A stretch of 64,000 nt of DNA, taken from contig KL647290.1 of NCBI GenBank assembly GCA_000727475.1, positions 3,855,373-3,919,372 of the forward strand. Direction: 5' to 3'. A model generated the notes under the pieces. That model had not been told where the DNA came from and made no database searches. It saw nothing but the letters and a program-made list of their open reading frames with translations. Of the stretch, positions 21,241-33,784 are shown one piece after another (positions within the stretch are counted from its first letter, which is position 1; each line of letters starts with the position of its first letter). The position numbers were made by a program, and so were the translations under genes. The stretch comes from Sarcocystis neurona (taxonomy: Eukaryota; Apicomplexa; Conoidasida; Eucoccidiorida; Sarcocystidae).

Positions 21241-24200
21241 GTGGCAGAACGCAAACATTACAACTTTCACTGAACCGCGAAGAAGAAAGGCGGCCGCAAA
21301 GACGACGTCGCACTGGTCGTAGAAACGCGTGCTTGCGCAGAGACGTCGATACGTGAAGAGTAGACACAGCTAGGACCCGTAGCTGCGTGTGAACCTACAG
21401 AAATGACGCAGACGTCCTCCACACTCGTCTTCCTGGAGGACGCTTCAATGATGTCTTCCGCGCTTCCACACAAACTCGTGGCCACCTTCTTGAGGGAGCG
21501 CTGAGAAAAGACGCAGGGGTTCCCTGAAATGCGCTGTGCACGACATGAATGCGGAAGGCAATGGAGTGTCGAATTACCAAATGCACGCGTTCAAAGAAAC
21601 GTGTCTAGATATGAAGGTATGCACGTACTTATACACTGGGACTTGCGCAGGCACAACTGTACAAGACTACGCGGTTGTGTAGTTCAGGCTTTCAAATATA
21701 TATACTACTCACGTACACGAGCGTATACAAATGCGCCCATGTTAGAATCTACGGGATGTTTCTGCAGGTACTAACTCTTTGTTGCTGCGACCACTCCCTG
21801 CGCATCCGGGGCTGCTGCGGTTCTGCCGCGCTTGGCCAATCAAAAGCAGCAGATGAGGGCGGAAAGCGACGAAACCGGATCCTCAGTTTGTAGCGCATGG
21901 CTGAACTGGTCGCAATATTGTCTTCATACGGCTGGCGCTCTCCCTCTCCTGCAATGCAACTCTTTTGCGCCCGTGGCTGTTGTTTTGCTGTCCCGCTGCA
22001 TCTCTCATGCTCCAGTCCGCTGCCCTGCCCGCTGCGCAAAGCAGCGTCTCGGGAACCGGCAGCGTAGGACAACACAAAAAGTAAAGAAGGGCACCACACC
22101 AGTGAAAGTGAGGAGGTGACGACACAAAAGTCCTCCGCAGTCTTCAGAACTGAAACCGCTGGGACACGAGGAGAGGTGCAGCGAGAGGAACTCGATCTAA
22201 ATGGACGGCGCGAATAATGTTAGCCTCCTCAAGAAAGGGGAGGCTGCCAGCTAGAAAGCGAGGACGGGTGTCACATGTGAATGGAAAGTTTGGAAGGCGA
22301 TGAATATGCGGATTGCAGTCGAAAATGTGGCGTATAAAGTCACAGATCTCCACTCGGGCGAGGCAGTTTTATCTCGGATGTTAAAAGTTGGAGAGCTCGT
22401 TCCGGCTTCTGGCGAGTAGCAAGGGCAGGGACTTTAGTTGCGAAAACGAGTGATGCAGAAGAAAAAACAACAATCCTCACCGAAGCATATAATTTTTTGA
22501 AAGAGCGCTGGAAAATATTTGCTGCAGCAAGTTTGACGCAAAGCGCGGTGCGGTGGGTGACCCGGCGCTCCCGCTCGTGCTGCTGCCACTACCCACTTGC
22601 TACTTACTGCACTGGTATAGTACTCGTGTAAACACGTAGTCCAATTCTCTCTACTAGCTAGCGGATTGGTATCGAAAAAGGTTGAAAACCTCTAACGGCG
22701 ACATAGTGGGTTAAAAGTTGTACGAGGTGAATCGATACCTCTTCATCCTGCTTCTCATACTACCAGCAGCAGCAGGCGTGCTTCCGTACCGCGCGGTGAC
22801 GAACGCCCTGTACAGCTCCCTGCGAAGTAGAGACGTCACGGCGAAAAGCATATGGGTGGGGGAAGGAGAAAGGATGTGGAAGAACTAAAAATAATACCTA
22901 GAAAGAGTAAAACCAATTGATAGTAAAGCCAGATGTCTCACTTGGGAGGAAGGGAACGGGGTGATCGTGTGTACAAGTGTTTTTGGGGCCGGAGACGACG
23001 TCAAGAACTACTACTACCGTACAGCATGACCCTCCGCTAATAAAAAGCGCAGCAGCAACACCCCGGTCACGCAGGGCAGGTCTTCCCCGTCGCTGCTGCT
23101 GCGCTCGTGGTTCTCCTGCAGTACGACACGCGAGAGCATGTGTAATAGCACCAGCAAAAGCAACAGCAGCAGCAGTGCCCGCCGCTTCAGCAGCAGCAAG
23201 CATCTGCAGGGCAGGAGTTCTCCAAAAGGGAAGTAGCAGGAGCTTCACAATCATACGCACTGTGACAGCAGTAGTAGGAAGAAGACCTATAGCTGTGGTA
23301 GGAGCAGCACCACAGCTTTCCCGCCCCTGTGCAGGCACTGGAACGAGAATCAGCCGCAACTCGCAAGCACTGCAGTCGCCGGCAACGAGGGGCCAACGAG
23401 AACTCACGCAGTGATGCCATAACTTATTCGATGGCAGTAGAACAGCTGCCTCAGTAGCTGTGCGCACTGAGAGGACTGATTAGACGAGTTGTTTGGTAAC
23501 TGCTGTTGCTGCCTCTACCGGTGCTACGAGTTTTCTAGTGAGCGGGGTCGGTCGCGGCAGATCCACTCTCACTCCAGTATTTCTCCTGCTCCGGAATTCT
23601 CAGCTGCTTGTGCTAGGTGGCTGCCACTAGTACTACAGCTAGATTTCTGCTGCTCTGTGTGCCTTCGTCTGCTGCTGCTGATTTCTCTTGTATGAGTTCT
23701 ATATTCTTCTAGTGCTGCATTTGGTTTGCTTCTGTTGCAGGTGCTACTGCAGCACCCGCTGGTGGACCGCACAACCCACCGCAGCCCGGATTTTTGCGTG
23801 CAGCACACCGACACCGGCAGCAGCATCGGAAGCATGTAGATTCGTGCGTTCCCAAGACAGGAATAGTGTAGTTGAGATGTCCCACATGTACTGAGAAGCC
23901 GAGTCTTCATGAGCGATGAAAATAGTGCGCCACTGGTAACCCAGCAAGCGAACTCAGAGCCGGCAGTAACGCGGATGGCGGCCGCTCCCGCATAAAGTAG
24001 CGGTGGAACTTTCCGCTTTTACTAACTACGTTGTTGCGAACAGGCAGCCGAGTGCTAATTCTTCGTGGTCTGCGTCGTGCGATACGGTAAATCTCTCTTC
24101 TTGGTCACCTTACCGTTTTCCTCGCTTCGCCTCTCGGCACACACGCGTCAATACAGGTATGTGTGTATACATTTTCATGCGCACACACCTCCGGTGCCGC

Positions 24201-26458
24201 CGTACGCTTGCAGATGTACAGCTCTGGGACGGTCAACCGGTGCGTGCGCATCGTAGGGCGCACAGAAAACTTGAGTGTCCCTGTACGTGTAAACCACATG
24301 TTCGTATTGGTCGTTCGAAACCTGTCATACCGGTGTATGCGCATACGTATACGTATATAACGCCACCTGTTAGGGATTACAGTGGTATGTATTCCTCATG
24401 GTGGTGAGAGGAAGGCTGCGCAGATCGCAGCTTGGCGGGACGTATCGTGAGGCAGGCGCGGGAACTCACCTGTGCTTCCAGGCAAATTTTCTTCAACCAA
24501 CCACGCTATACACGCGCAGGCGTTGCATCTGTGGATGAATATATGAATGAGTGACGCACGTATACGTGTATATATACGTATTCATAGTCAGTGTATGCTC
24601 GCTAGTGTGTAATTGTGAGTAGAGAGAGAGGTCGGCGACTGCAACGCCTATCAAGAGGCACTCACGCACGCTACTACATATAGATACATTAACGCATCTT
24701 CGTGTTTGCGTCCATGCACATCTATAACACGTGTCACGTCGCACCTCTACATGTGTCAATATACATATATACGTGCTGATACATTTTTGTGTACACCTCT
24801 GTTTTTGGATGTGCGCCCAAAAGGGCCGAATACATCCAGCCGGGCACGGCAGTGTTTTACGTGTACGCACACTATCTTCCAAATATGTATGTATATATAT
24901 GTATGTATCCGCGCTGATTTATTCCGTTGGGATGAACCAGGTTGGTGAAGCTCCTTTAAACAACTGTAGCTCGTGTAATGTGAGATACTTCCCGTGCAGC
25001 TTCGGTTGCTTCAACGTGAACAGCGCGAGGGGGGCGCACGTGTTTTTTTGTTCGTAAGGCATAAGACAACTTGGAAGGAAAGTAATTTTTGCGGTTCATT
25101 CGTCTCGAGAAGGCGGCAGATAAGTTTGGGCATAATCGCAATTTTGTAGCGTCTCTGCAATGTCTGTGTGGCTTTCCTCGCGAAAACTGTTGCGCACCGA
25201 CCGGTATCGAGTGTGCATTGATGTAAACGATGTCGCGTGATTAAATTCGTATGCAGTAAGTTCTCGTGAATGTCGGCTTGTAGAGATGATACAGGAAGAC
25301 AAAAGGCATCGCCCCCCGAGGCCCTCTCATATGCTTGGGAGATACTACACCCGTAAAAGTTAGATGAAAGGTACGGTACACCTACGTATAGAAGGTGTAC
25401 GGCGGCGAACTCTGTGTTTGACTCTTTGACTGAATGTAGAGGTCTAACGCAAGCGAAATGAATGCTACAATGCCGCTGCTTCTGTTGGTGACTTAGTAGA
25501 AGTGACTGGGCGTATATGCTACGAATGAGCTTAGTAACGCATGTGAAGTTAACAACGCCCCAAGCTGCACAGATGCGTGCATGTGCGTCCACAGTGGTAG
25601 AGGCCTGTGTGTATGTAAAAAGATAGATATGTGACACTCCACACATATAAATTTATGCGTATTCACGTACACGCAACTAAACACATCATGCGTAAGAGAC
25701 CTAAATCTTGTTGCAGGTGTCGTTCCAAAAGTTCATTTTTAACGAGCAGCTCTGTTGTGCTGCAGGTACTTGACTGTGTTCTTTTACTTTCTAGACAACC
25801 TTCCGTGTTGACGCTTTCGAGACAGTGCCGCCGCCCATCCACGCACGAAGTAGAGTCTGCACCACATCCATCTTAGTGGATGTGCTTTCCGTCTATTCTC
25901 TCAAATCGGCGCTGTCACACGTCTTTCGACACTTTGTGGTAGAATCCCTCCTGCCCCACGTTCTCCTATAGGTGAAGCACTGTCTCTCCACCTGTGCTGC
26001 GCTCTCTTTCGTGCAGACTGACATTCGAGTAACACAGCAATGAGGCTCGGAACACAGCAGGTTCCGCGCTAATTAACTTGAACGTGACACGTAGGAAAAT
26101 TTTTTAAACGCTACGTACGAGTACCCCTGCGTATTACATTATAGAGTTCTGCCTAACGCGAGTGCAGTGTACCGTTGACGTGCAAACCGATGAAGTAACA
26201 AGTCGTAAGAAGTGCGGTGTATGCGTGCAGTGTTTCTGCGCCAACGATCCTTCGCTCACCTGAGCCTGAACTTGGCTTTTTACACACGCATTGGCGGGGA
26301 GAAATATTGACGTCCACATACGCATACGTGGGGGTGAATTATTGTGTACATGGCGGTGCACGTTTACATGTATTACGCTATAAGCTAATGAGGGTGTCGC
26401 CGGGGACGAAGCTAATTAGGAAGCGTTCGGTTCTTTTATGATAAGGGGAAGGGGTAGT

Positions 26459-26578
26459 CACGCCTTGAATACAAACGTGCCCATACGGAAGGGGCAGGCA
26501 CTCCCCGAATACAAATGTACCCATACGGAATGCGCTGGCACGCCTTGAATAGAAGCACGCATACACATATTGCAAGGT
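26459..26578. repeat. 40-bp tandem repeat
   Basis: Two full units (starting at 26459 and 26499) and a third diverged unit from 26539. Each begins CAC(G/T)CC(T/C)(T/C)GAATA and the first two contain CCCATACGGAA. No coding frame runs sensibly through it. Confidence 0.85.
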
Positions 26579-28563
26579 TTGAATAGAAAGTTAATGCTTC
26601 CCCTTGCTTCGTTGAACTATATCTGTGCCTAGTCTTCAAGTGTGTGTGCACTCGTAGACATTGTCACACACTAACACAAACTGTGGCGTCCTCATTCCAA
26701 GGGAGGAACCCTTTTACCAGAACGCGTACTCTGGGGTTCTTCTGGTGCCACCTGAGCACCAGAGATCTCCAGTCTGAAATTACAATATTCTGTCAAAGAC
26801 AACAGCATAAAGGAGTTCTGTCAAAATAAGATAGACGAAGTGTGCACCTCTTTCAGCGTCTTTGGCAAACAACCGCTGCAGCACGTGGAACAGAGTGCCG
26901 CCTTCCCTTGTTAGGTAATGGGAAGTGATTCCCTTCCGTTTTGTAGCTTCATTGGCACACCCACCCGAATCAATACCTCATGCTTACAGGTAGAAGCTAC
27001 AGAGTAAACCTCAGTAAGATTATCAAACATACACCTGTGTGTCCATGTGTAAAATGAATCTCTTCTCATCACACGAATATACGTAACGCACGTATGTATC
27101 TGGAGGAGTGCACGTGTATATATATATATATATTTAAATAGTGCATGCACTGCTAGAGACCGGGCCGCGTAAACAGTTTCGCAGTCGCATAAGCGTCTGT
27201 CGGCAGCTTCAACGATGTGGGCAACATACCGTCCTCGGCTGTCTGCAACAGCTGCATATTGATTCCAGCGGCGACTGTGTAATTTCAGGTACGTTAAATT
27301 CATACAGTGCCGCAAGTATTTCACTTCGGGGCCTGTCACACTGCATAGTGCTGCGAGTTTCTCCCCAGTATCTCTCACTTCTGGCGCCTATTCTTCAAAC
27401 TACCATTAACACGAGTTGAATGCGCACACACACTCAACTCTGGCAAAGAGTCATTCCGCTTCTGCTGATAACCAGTGCTCGTCAGTCGTCCTCCTACGTA
27501 CAGTACTTTGTGGAATAAATACGAATGGTCGTTGAAGTTGGATAGTTCACCATGTACGCTCGAGGAACGAGTACCCCGACTCAGGACAAAAACGACTCAG
27601 AACACCCATTATCTGTCTCCTTCACACATTTCTCCTCTCCGCAAACATTAGTTCTGCAGAATTTTCTGTTCGTTCCGAATAGCCCCCGTCTGCAACGTAC
27701 AACCACTGACACAGCGATGATGCTGTGTCGTTCTGCGGTGTTGATGTCCAGAGTTTGTTCGGGCGGAGCAAGGACGCGTAGCTGGTAGAGTACAACTGAG
27801 TTCGAAAGTTTTCCTTCCTGCACACACAAGTGGGTATCAAGAATACTACTTTTCTGCTCCTCAGCAGCTTCCCGCAAACTGAGGGCTTGAGCAGCTTCCA
27901 GCTGTGAATACGGGTGAGAGGACTCTTGGAATATGAATGGCACATATCCGCCTCAGAAGATGTTATATGCGAAATCGCGCCCATCCTCCTGATTCGTGGG
28001 GCACGTTTGCAAACGCCTCGAAACACTTTGTCGTCTGCGATACTTGTAGTTGCTGGCTCGAGTGCTGTTACCAATGTTGTCTAAGTACTAGACTTTTCTA
28101 CAAAAGCTCTGCGGCGCTTCCTCCGTGCGTAAGTGAGGGGAGTAGGTACGCAGAGAGAACGCGCGTCGTCAGTAGCACATCAGGCAGTGCAAATGAAGAG
28201 AAGAGTAGAGGGCGCAGTCACATGTATGCGCGCGGATCATGTGTAATTGAATGCGAATTGCCTTGCGGGTGCTAATACACATCTGAGTGTACATGTACGT
28301 GAGGAATGTGTGGACAGCTGCCAACGTGAGACACAGAACCGTGCACGGAGTCTTCTCATCTGTTGCGTTTCGCCGCCTCCCGTCGTCCTCCGTTTCGTTC
28401 TCTCCCCGGCTCTACCCTTGAACACGCATGGACAGACAAGGAGGACGTGTGCTAGTCCATGCTGTGAAACAGCGCTGCACGGCTGCGTCAGCATTCGTAC
28501 ATTCGACAGGGGATATCTGCGCAGGATGGTCACGTGCACTTCACAAGAAACAGGAAGTGAACG

Positions 28564-28822
28564 CAGCCAGCGCTGCGTGCGGGTCAGCATTCAGTAAGCA
28601 GCTGCCTCCTAGTGAGCACTGCTGGTCCTGCTGCTGCCCGTGTGCATTCCTAGTGCCGTTGCCCGGTGCGCAACGTGGGCTGTCCATTTGTCCACAGCCA
28701 GCGCTGCGTGCGGGTCAGCATTCAGTAAGCAGCTGCCTCCTAGTGAGCACTGCTGGTCCTGCTGCTGCTCGTGTGCATTCCTACTGCCGTTGCCCGGTGC
28801 GCAACGTGGGCTGTCCATCTGT
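28564..28822. repeat. 131-bp tandem duplication
   Basis: Two nearly identical copies, starting at 28564 and 28695, each beginning CAGCCAGCGCTGCGTGCGGG and ending around GGGCTGTCCAT. Only a few mismatches are visible. Because 131 is not a multiple of three, the duplication would shift any reading frame through it. It is probably non-coding or a decay event. Confidence 0.9.
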
Positions 28823-29739
28823 TCAAGGTGGTTTCCGGAACGAGAATCTATGCCTGCGTAAGAAGTGCTCAGATCATTTTGTCAAGTCACGAAGTGCAGA
28901 AGCCGTGACTTCTGGAGAAGTCTTCATTCAGTCAGTCGTACCGCATGCAGTCCGCCTGCACGCTCCTGCACCTTTTCCTTGTGCCTCACGGGTTCTGCCC
29001 AGTCAACAAACAGATCAGGTGGGCAGTCTTGTACGCGTGAGATGGAATGTACTCAGTTGGATATACGTTGTGTCAAAAAAGAGCAAATGCCACCAGACGT
29101 GTGCCCTGAGTACCATTGGGCAACGATGTCGAGATCCTAAGAACGAGTGTGCAGAATTTTAGCCACAAGCAAATCCTGCTGCTTCACGGCTTAGAGAGAT
29201 CCACCTGCATCACTAAGAGACCTCCTCGTCGTCAGCCAGAAGACTACGTGTTTGTAGCTACACTGGCATCGTTGCAAGAAGACGCGGTCGTCCGCCAGAA
29301 GTTCAGGCTTTTGCTTCAAATCTCGGTGCTTAACTATACGTGGTTGTCTGAAGCGACTACGTGTTACTACGCTCTCGCCCACGTGTCACGAAACGCTAAC
29401 TACTGTTCCCCCTGCTTCATTCAAAAGTGATCCTGTAGCACAACATGCATATGTGAATGCACCCCATGCAACGTAGAAAAACGAATGCGCATAAATGCAC
29501 ACCGGAGGGCGCATCTCCTTTTCCAACGACGAACCCACACTCTCTCCACAGCCGCAGATGAAAGTTTTCAGTTGGCACTCCTGCGACTGCGGCAGCGATA
29601 ATCCCCCAGACATTCGCAGGAAAACCTCGTGGCAGGATTTTGCTCGTCATCAGGTCGACACGCAGATAACGGAGAAGCTCAGAACACTCACACCTGCGAG
29701 CAGCGCTCCATAGCCTTGTCTGGGACACACTGTGTAGAT

Positions 29740-29802
29740 CGCTCTCCACTGGCTGCACTTTTGTTAACACGATGTAAAGGTCGCTCTCCAGTGACTGCTT
29801 TT
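29740..29802. repeat. Short imperfect direct repeat, about 40 bp period
   Basis: GATCGCTCTCCACTGGCTGC and GGTCGCTCTCCAGTGACTGC lie about 40 bp apart. A related CGCTCTCCAGTGGCGGGAC occurs near 36648. It may be a small dispersed repeat of the island. Confidence 0.4.
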
Positions 29803-31749
29803 CTCCTTCCTTTTCCAGTAAAACAGTGCATACGTAACAGGGAATCTGGGGGGATTATGTGGGGCCAGTACACCTACGTCGTACTCCGGTATACTTGATA
29901 GTTGCCGCCGCAGGGACACACTCTGGCAATGGCTTGTACCGTCAGTGCAGCAGGCAGTTTCTACGGTGCACCACACCTTTTAAACGCGTTCGTCCGACCC
30001 AATGCAAGTACATTCTCTCCTCGGCCAGTCAACGTGTGTTTTCAGAGCTTGTCAACCGCGCCTGCGCGCAGATACCTGAGAGCAGCTTTCGGAGATTGCG
30101 GGTTTCAGACGTTGGTACACCTCAAGTATACACACATAAGCCGTAATCGTATTTTCCTGCTACTTGTGCAGGTGGCTGTCTGCACGTCGATGTAGAGGAA
30201 TCACATGTTTAAGATATTACTCGTTCGTAGCGATTACCACGCCGCGCGGCGCACTACCACACTGTGACCATGGCAGGCGCCGCGTGCTAGAGGGTCTAGG
30301 TGGTGAGCGAATTCCTACCCAGCACTATTATATCAGTGAAAATCCTAAAGTTCTCCTGCAACGTGTGGGATTTTATATACGTGTGATTATGACACCTGGA
30401 AGGTGAACCTTGTCGGACGCCGCTAACGGGTGTTGAAAAGCCTCGTAGAATTAGCCCCGATTACGGTGCATGCAGCGTTAGTTCCTGTCACAGACGTGTG
30501 CAGAAAATACTTGTACCGCCTCGTAGAGGTGAGGGTTGTCACGTACATATTACTAATCTCCCAAAAAAGACCTACACTTACCTTCAGTTCCCCCTTGTCC
30601 TCACACTACGTAGCAGCACAGCTGATTATTCTCGGACGAGCCCCTTCGTCCGTTGACGTTGTTTGAGTCGCAGCGTGTCCTCTTCCTTCTGCTCGAGGCA
30701 GTCGCGACAGGGTCTCAGTTATCGTTTTCACAGTATACACAAGGGAAAAGCGAACCAAGGAGAAAAAGGGCCCACTGTGGGCCGCCGACAAAAGCATCGC
30801 TGTTATCACTTCGAGGGTTCGGCACTGTAGACGCACCTTATCCTGTTACAGCATCGGTGACGCAGGCACGACTGCAGGCGAGTTTGCGAATCCTGCAGTC
30901 ATGCCGACGTTCTCCAATTCCCCCTTATTCAATCGATGTGATCTTGACCGTAACTCGAAAGAGCAAACTACAAGTCGCGATAGCAGTTTTAGTGCACACA
31001 GGACCGTGGGAACCACCAAGCACACTGGGGCACTGTGAGAATAGAAGCAATATCGCGTCTAAGAACCGTTGCCACTGCCTTCATGATACGAGCTGCTTGT
31101 CATCTTTGCTAACCACGACGGATTACTGGGAGGCCTGCTGCAGGCACATCTGCAATACCAGCTTCTGCGCCACACTGCGAATGCCTTCACAGCGTGAGTT
31201 GAGCGCTATCCGTCGCCAGCAGTACCAATCCCACTTCCTGCGTACACGACGGAAAACTAATCATGCTTAATGAAATTGTATGCCGAACTTTTCTGCCTTG
31301 CATCAATGTTCGATGAGGCGTTTTGAGAGCGAAAGCTTAGAGGACGGCTCCACAATTGCAGTGCAAATGCCATATGCACCCGTGAACGTGGCTTGACGTA
31401 CATACACACAGTACACGACTAGTGCTCTGAAAGATCCACCATTGTGTCACGTGAACAACAGAGGGTCTGAAGGGGCGACTTCCCGGCCGCTTCTGATTGA
31501 TGTTGTGCCTGATACAGGGACGATGCCAACGCGACTGAGCGAAGTCGGTGTGACACCACATCCACACGCATCCTGTCGCAAATCGTACGTCCCTCCTGCA
31601 ATTAGTTCTCATTAAGCGCCTGTGCAATCCACAGTGTGACTAGGTGTCGACGGGAGGCGCGCCTCCGTATGGAGAGCTGCGGACAAGTTTGTTTCAAAAC
31701 AAACCCGCGCTGGGGTGTTTAGACAGGTTGTACGCCTTCTGCTCTCCTC

Positions 31750-32225
31750 CGGCTATCTGCTCTATTGTTTTCTGCAGTACTTCTTAGACGGATTCGTACA
31801 ATGCGGAAAACACAGTTTCGGCGACATCCGCCTCTCTGCGAAAGCTACCCGCAATAATTTGCCGTAGGGATTTTGGCATGTCGGGACGCCGCAGGTACAA
31901 AATCGCCTCCAGCAGCTTGTCTTGCGTGGCAGCGTCTGCTGGTAACGATAAACCTATTCCCTCGGGTGGACACCAGACGTGAACCAGAATTACTGCCGTA
32001 TCCAGCTGATTCCTGCGAGAGTCGACGCTTGACGACGTTGCATCAGTGCCATAAATGGAGTTAGAGGCCTCAAGTTCGGAAGACACGACCTCGACTTCCT
32101 TGCGAGGCGGTACGAGTGGTAGAAAGTAGACAGTACCCGAGGCGGAAAGCCGAAGATGATTTAGTCTCAGAGGGCGGAGAACAGTGCGTTTACCTCTGAC
32201 TTTTCCAGCGAGCTGGGATATGCGT
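31750..32225 (-). pseudogene. Truncated, decayed tandem copy of the ROPK-like gene
   Basis: This stretch aligns to 32296-32771 at a constant offset of 546 bp. It corresponds to the last 150 or so codons of the neighbouring gene: shared segments are LRL(N/H)HLRLSASGTVYFLPL, SIYGTD, QLDTAV, LVHVWCP, ATQDKLLEAILY and MPKSLRQII. The N-terminal two thirds are missing. A TAA at 31786-31784 cuts the C-terminus about 10 codons short compared with the intact gene. There is no start codon in the preserved part at the expected place. Read as a partial duplication followed by decay; expression as a short fragment cannot be excluded. Confidence 0.8.
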
Positions 32226-32296
32226 GCACCCTAGCTGTGTGCAGATGCAGGCTTTCATAGCGTCCATGGTTGGCTTTCTCTCCGAAACTGCTTCCT

Positions 32297-33784
32297 CTAT
32301 CCACTCTCTATTGTTTTCAGCAGGAGATTTTCGACATGTTCGTACGATGAGGAAAACATAGTTTCGGCGTCATCCGCCTCTCTGCGGAAATTCTCCACGA
32401 TAATTTGCCGTAGGGATTTTGGCATGTCGGAACACCGCGGGTACAAAATCGCCTCCAGCAGCTTGTCTTGCGTGGCAGCGTCGACTGAGAACGATAATTC
32501 TGTTGCTTCGGATGGACACCAGACGTGGACCAGTACTACTGCAGTGTCCAGCTCATTCGTGCGAGAATCCACGCGTGACGGCGTCGTGTCAGTGCCATAA
32601 ATGTAGTTATAGGCCTCAGGTTCGGAGGACACGACCTCAAGTTCCTTGCGAGGCGGCTTCAGTGGTAGAAAGTAGACAGTACCCGAGGCGGAAAGCCGAA
32701 GATGATGTAGTCTCAGACGGGGGAGAACAATGTGTTTACGTCTGACGTTTCCAACGAGCTGGATGACCTGAAGCGACAGGTTGAGCCTTGCAATGCGCGC
32801 CAGCCGCTCCACTTCAGCGGAAGAACCCTTCTGCGCCTCTACCGTCCTCACGAAGGTCAGCAAATTGGCCTTTAGTGGACTGAACAAGAGGAAATAATTT
32901 AGGAGAAAGCCAGCCGTAGACGCTACGCAAGCCCGCGTCTTCACATTTCCAGGGTGCACCAAGATGTCCCTGAGAGTTAACATGCGGTATTTGCATTCAA
33001 CAGAGTGCAATGAAGTCTCATCAAATGTCTTATGCAGCATTAGATAATCCGTCAGCTTGTTTATTGTTCTCCTCACAACAGCTCGCGTTACTTCGTATTT
33101 GCGGCGCCTAATGCGTACAGAAAAAGATTGTCCGTCATCGTCTTCCACCGTGCACACGTTCACCTTCTCCGTGCAGTGGTATTTGGCTTGGCGACCTGTC
33201 AAAACCGACGTCATCGTAACTGGTTGGCTGGACGGGAAGAGAGCCGACTGCAGGGAGTAGTCTCCTTGCCTGAGTGGAAGATACCGAAAGAAATATGTGA
33301 CTGCTTCCAACCCCTGAATGTCAGTGTCCTTACAGGGATCTACGTTCTCCCTGTCGGAGGTTGACGAAGTTTCTGCTTCGGGGAGCCAGTTCCGCAGGGA
33401 CATTATCTGATTATGCATAGCTTCGCACTGCTTCTCTTCTTCTCTCGACAAAGCACAACCTCCAGTAGACCTCTCAGCAAGACTCGCCGTAGCTTCACCT
33501 CCGCTGGTGGATTGTCTCCTTTTCACGCGGAGCAGTTCTACAGCACCGCCATCGCCACCAGGTTCCTCAGAATGTTTTGCGTAATCGCAAGTGCCTCCCA
33601 CGACGTAGTCACCCCGCCGCTTCGGAAGAATTCCAGAAAATGACCGTAACCGTTCCCTCAGGTTGCATCCGGCGCCTTGTGCCGGGTAAACGTAATCCAA
33701 AGCAGTCAACCACACATACACCCACCATCTTCTGTAACGCCGGCAATGCCTTGGCAGGTTGCAGGCACTCGCTTGACGCGTCAT
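32297..33784 (-). CDS. Single-exon ORF, probable rhoptry-kinase-like (ROPK) pseudokinase
   Basis: 495 codons without introns or amino-acid runs. It starts at ATG 33784-33782 and ends at TAG. Residues 19-36 are hydrophobic after an Arg-rich start (WWVYVWLTALDY), compatible with a signal sequence. From about residue 197 the order of motifs resembles coccidian ROP kinases: a glycine-loop-like TG...K...V region with a DGQ-FSVRI strand; FLLFSPLKANLLTFV near 295-310; a helix RLNLSLQVIQLVGNVRRKH; then LHHLRLSASGTVYFLPL where active kinases have HGD-K-NFL...DF; and a C-lobe LDTAVVLVHVWC...LPF-like part near 412-430. The HRD Asp and DFG are absent, so catalysis is unlikely. Family ROPKs are secreted from rhoptries into the host cell. 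The assignment rests on motif order read by eye; it could be another Eimeria-specific family. Confidence 0.5.
   Translation of the reverse strand: MTRQASACNLPRHCRRYRRWWVYVWLTALDYVYPAQGAGCNLRERLRSFSGILPKRRGDYVVGGTCDYAKHSEEPGGDGGAVELLRVKRRQSTSGGEATASLAERSTGGCALSREEEKQCEAMHNQIMSLRNWLPEAETSSTSDRENVDPCKDTDIQGLEAVTYFFRYLPLRQGDYSLQSALFPSSQPVTMTSVLTGRQAKYHCTEKVNVCTVEDDDGQSFSVRIRRRKYEVTRAVVRRTINKLTDYLMLHKTFDETSLHSVECKYRMLTLRDILVHPGNVKTRACVASTAGFLLNYFLLFSPLKANLLTFVRTVEAQKGSSAEVERLARIARLNLSLQVIQLVGNVRRKHIVLPRLRLHHLRLSASGTVYFLPLKPPRKELEVVSSEPEAYNYIYGTDTTPSRVDSRTNELDTAVVLVHVWCPSEATELSFSVDAATQDKLLEAILYPRCSDMPKSLRQIIVENFRREADDAETMFSSSYEHVENLLLKTIESG

Larger units (their letters stand above)
21241..31749. 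other. Repeat-poor island, left part: no supported gene
   Basis: Triplet runs and TA microsatellites are almost absent compared with the flanks; small exceptions lie at 23.0-23.2 kb (CAG) and 27.12 kb (TA). ORFs are short, overlapping and on both strands, with none resembling a known protein. Tandem duplications at 26.46 kb and 28.56 kb are listed separately. Sequence could hold decayed or lineage-specific exons that cannot be recognised by eye. Confidence 0.55.

Noticed and set aside
26459..26578. 40-bp repeats considered as a CRISPR-like array
   Set aside because: Units are contiguous without unique spacers, in a eukaryotic genome; an ordinary tandem repeat.
30653..31270. 205-codon plus-strand ORF in the island
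   Set aside because: It begins at a non-ATG codon and shows no family resemblance, signal peptide or codon bias.
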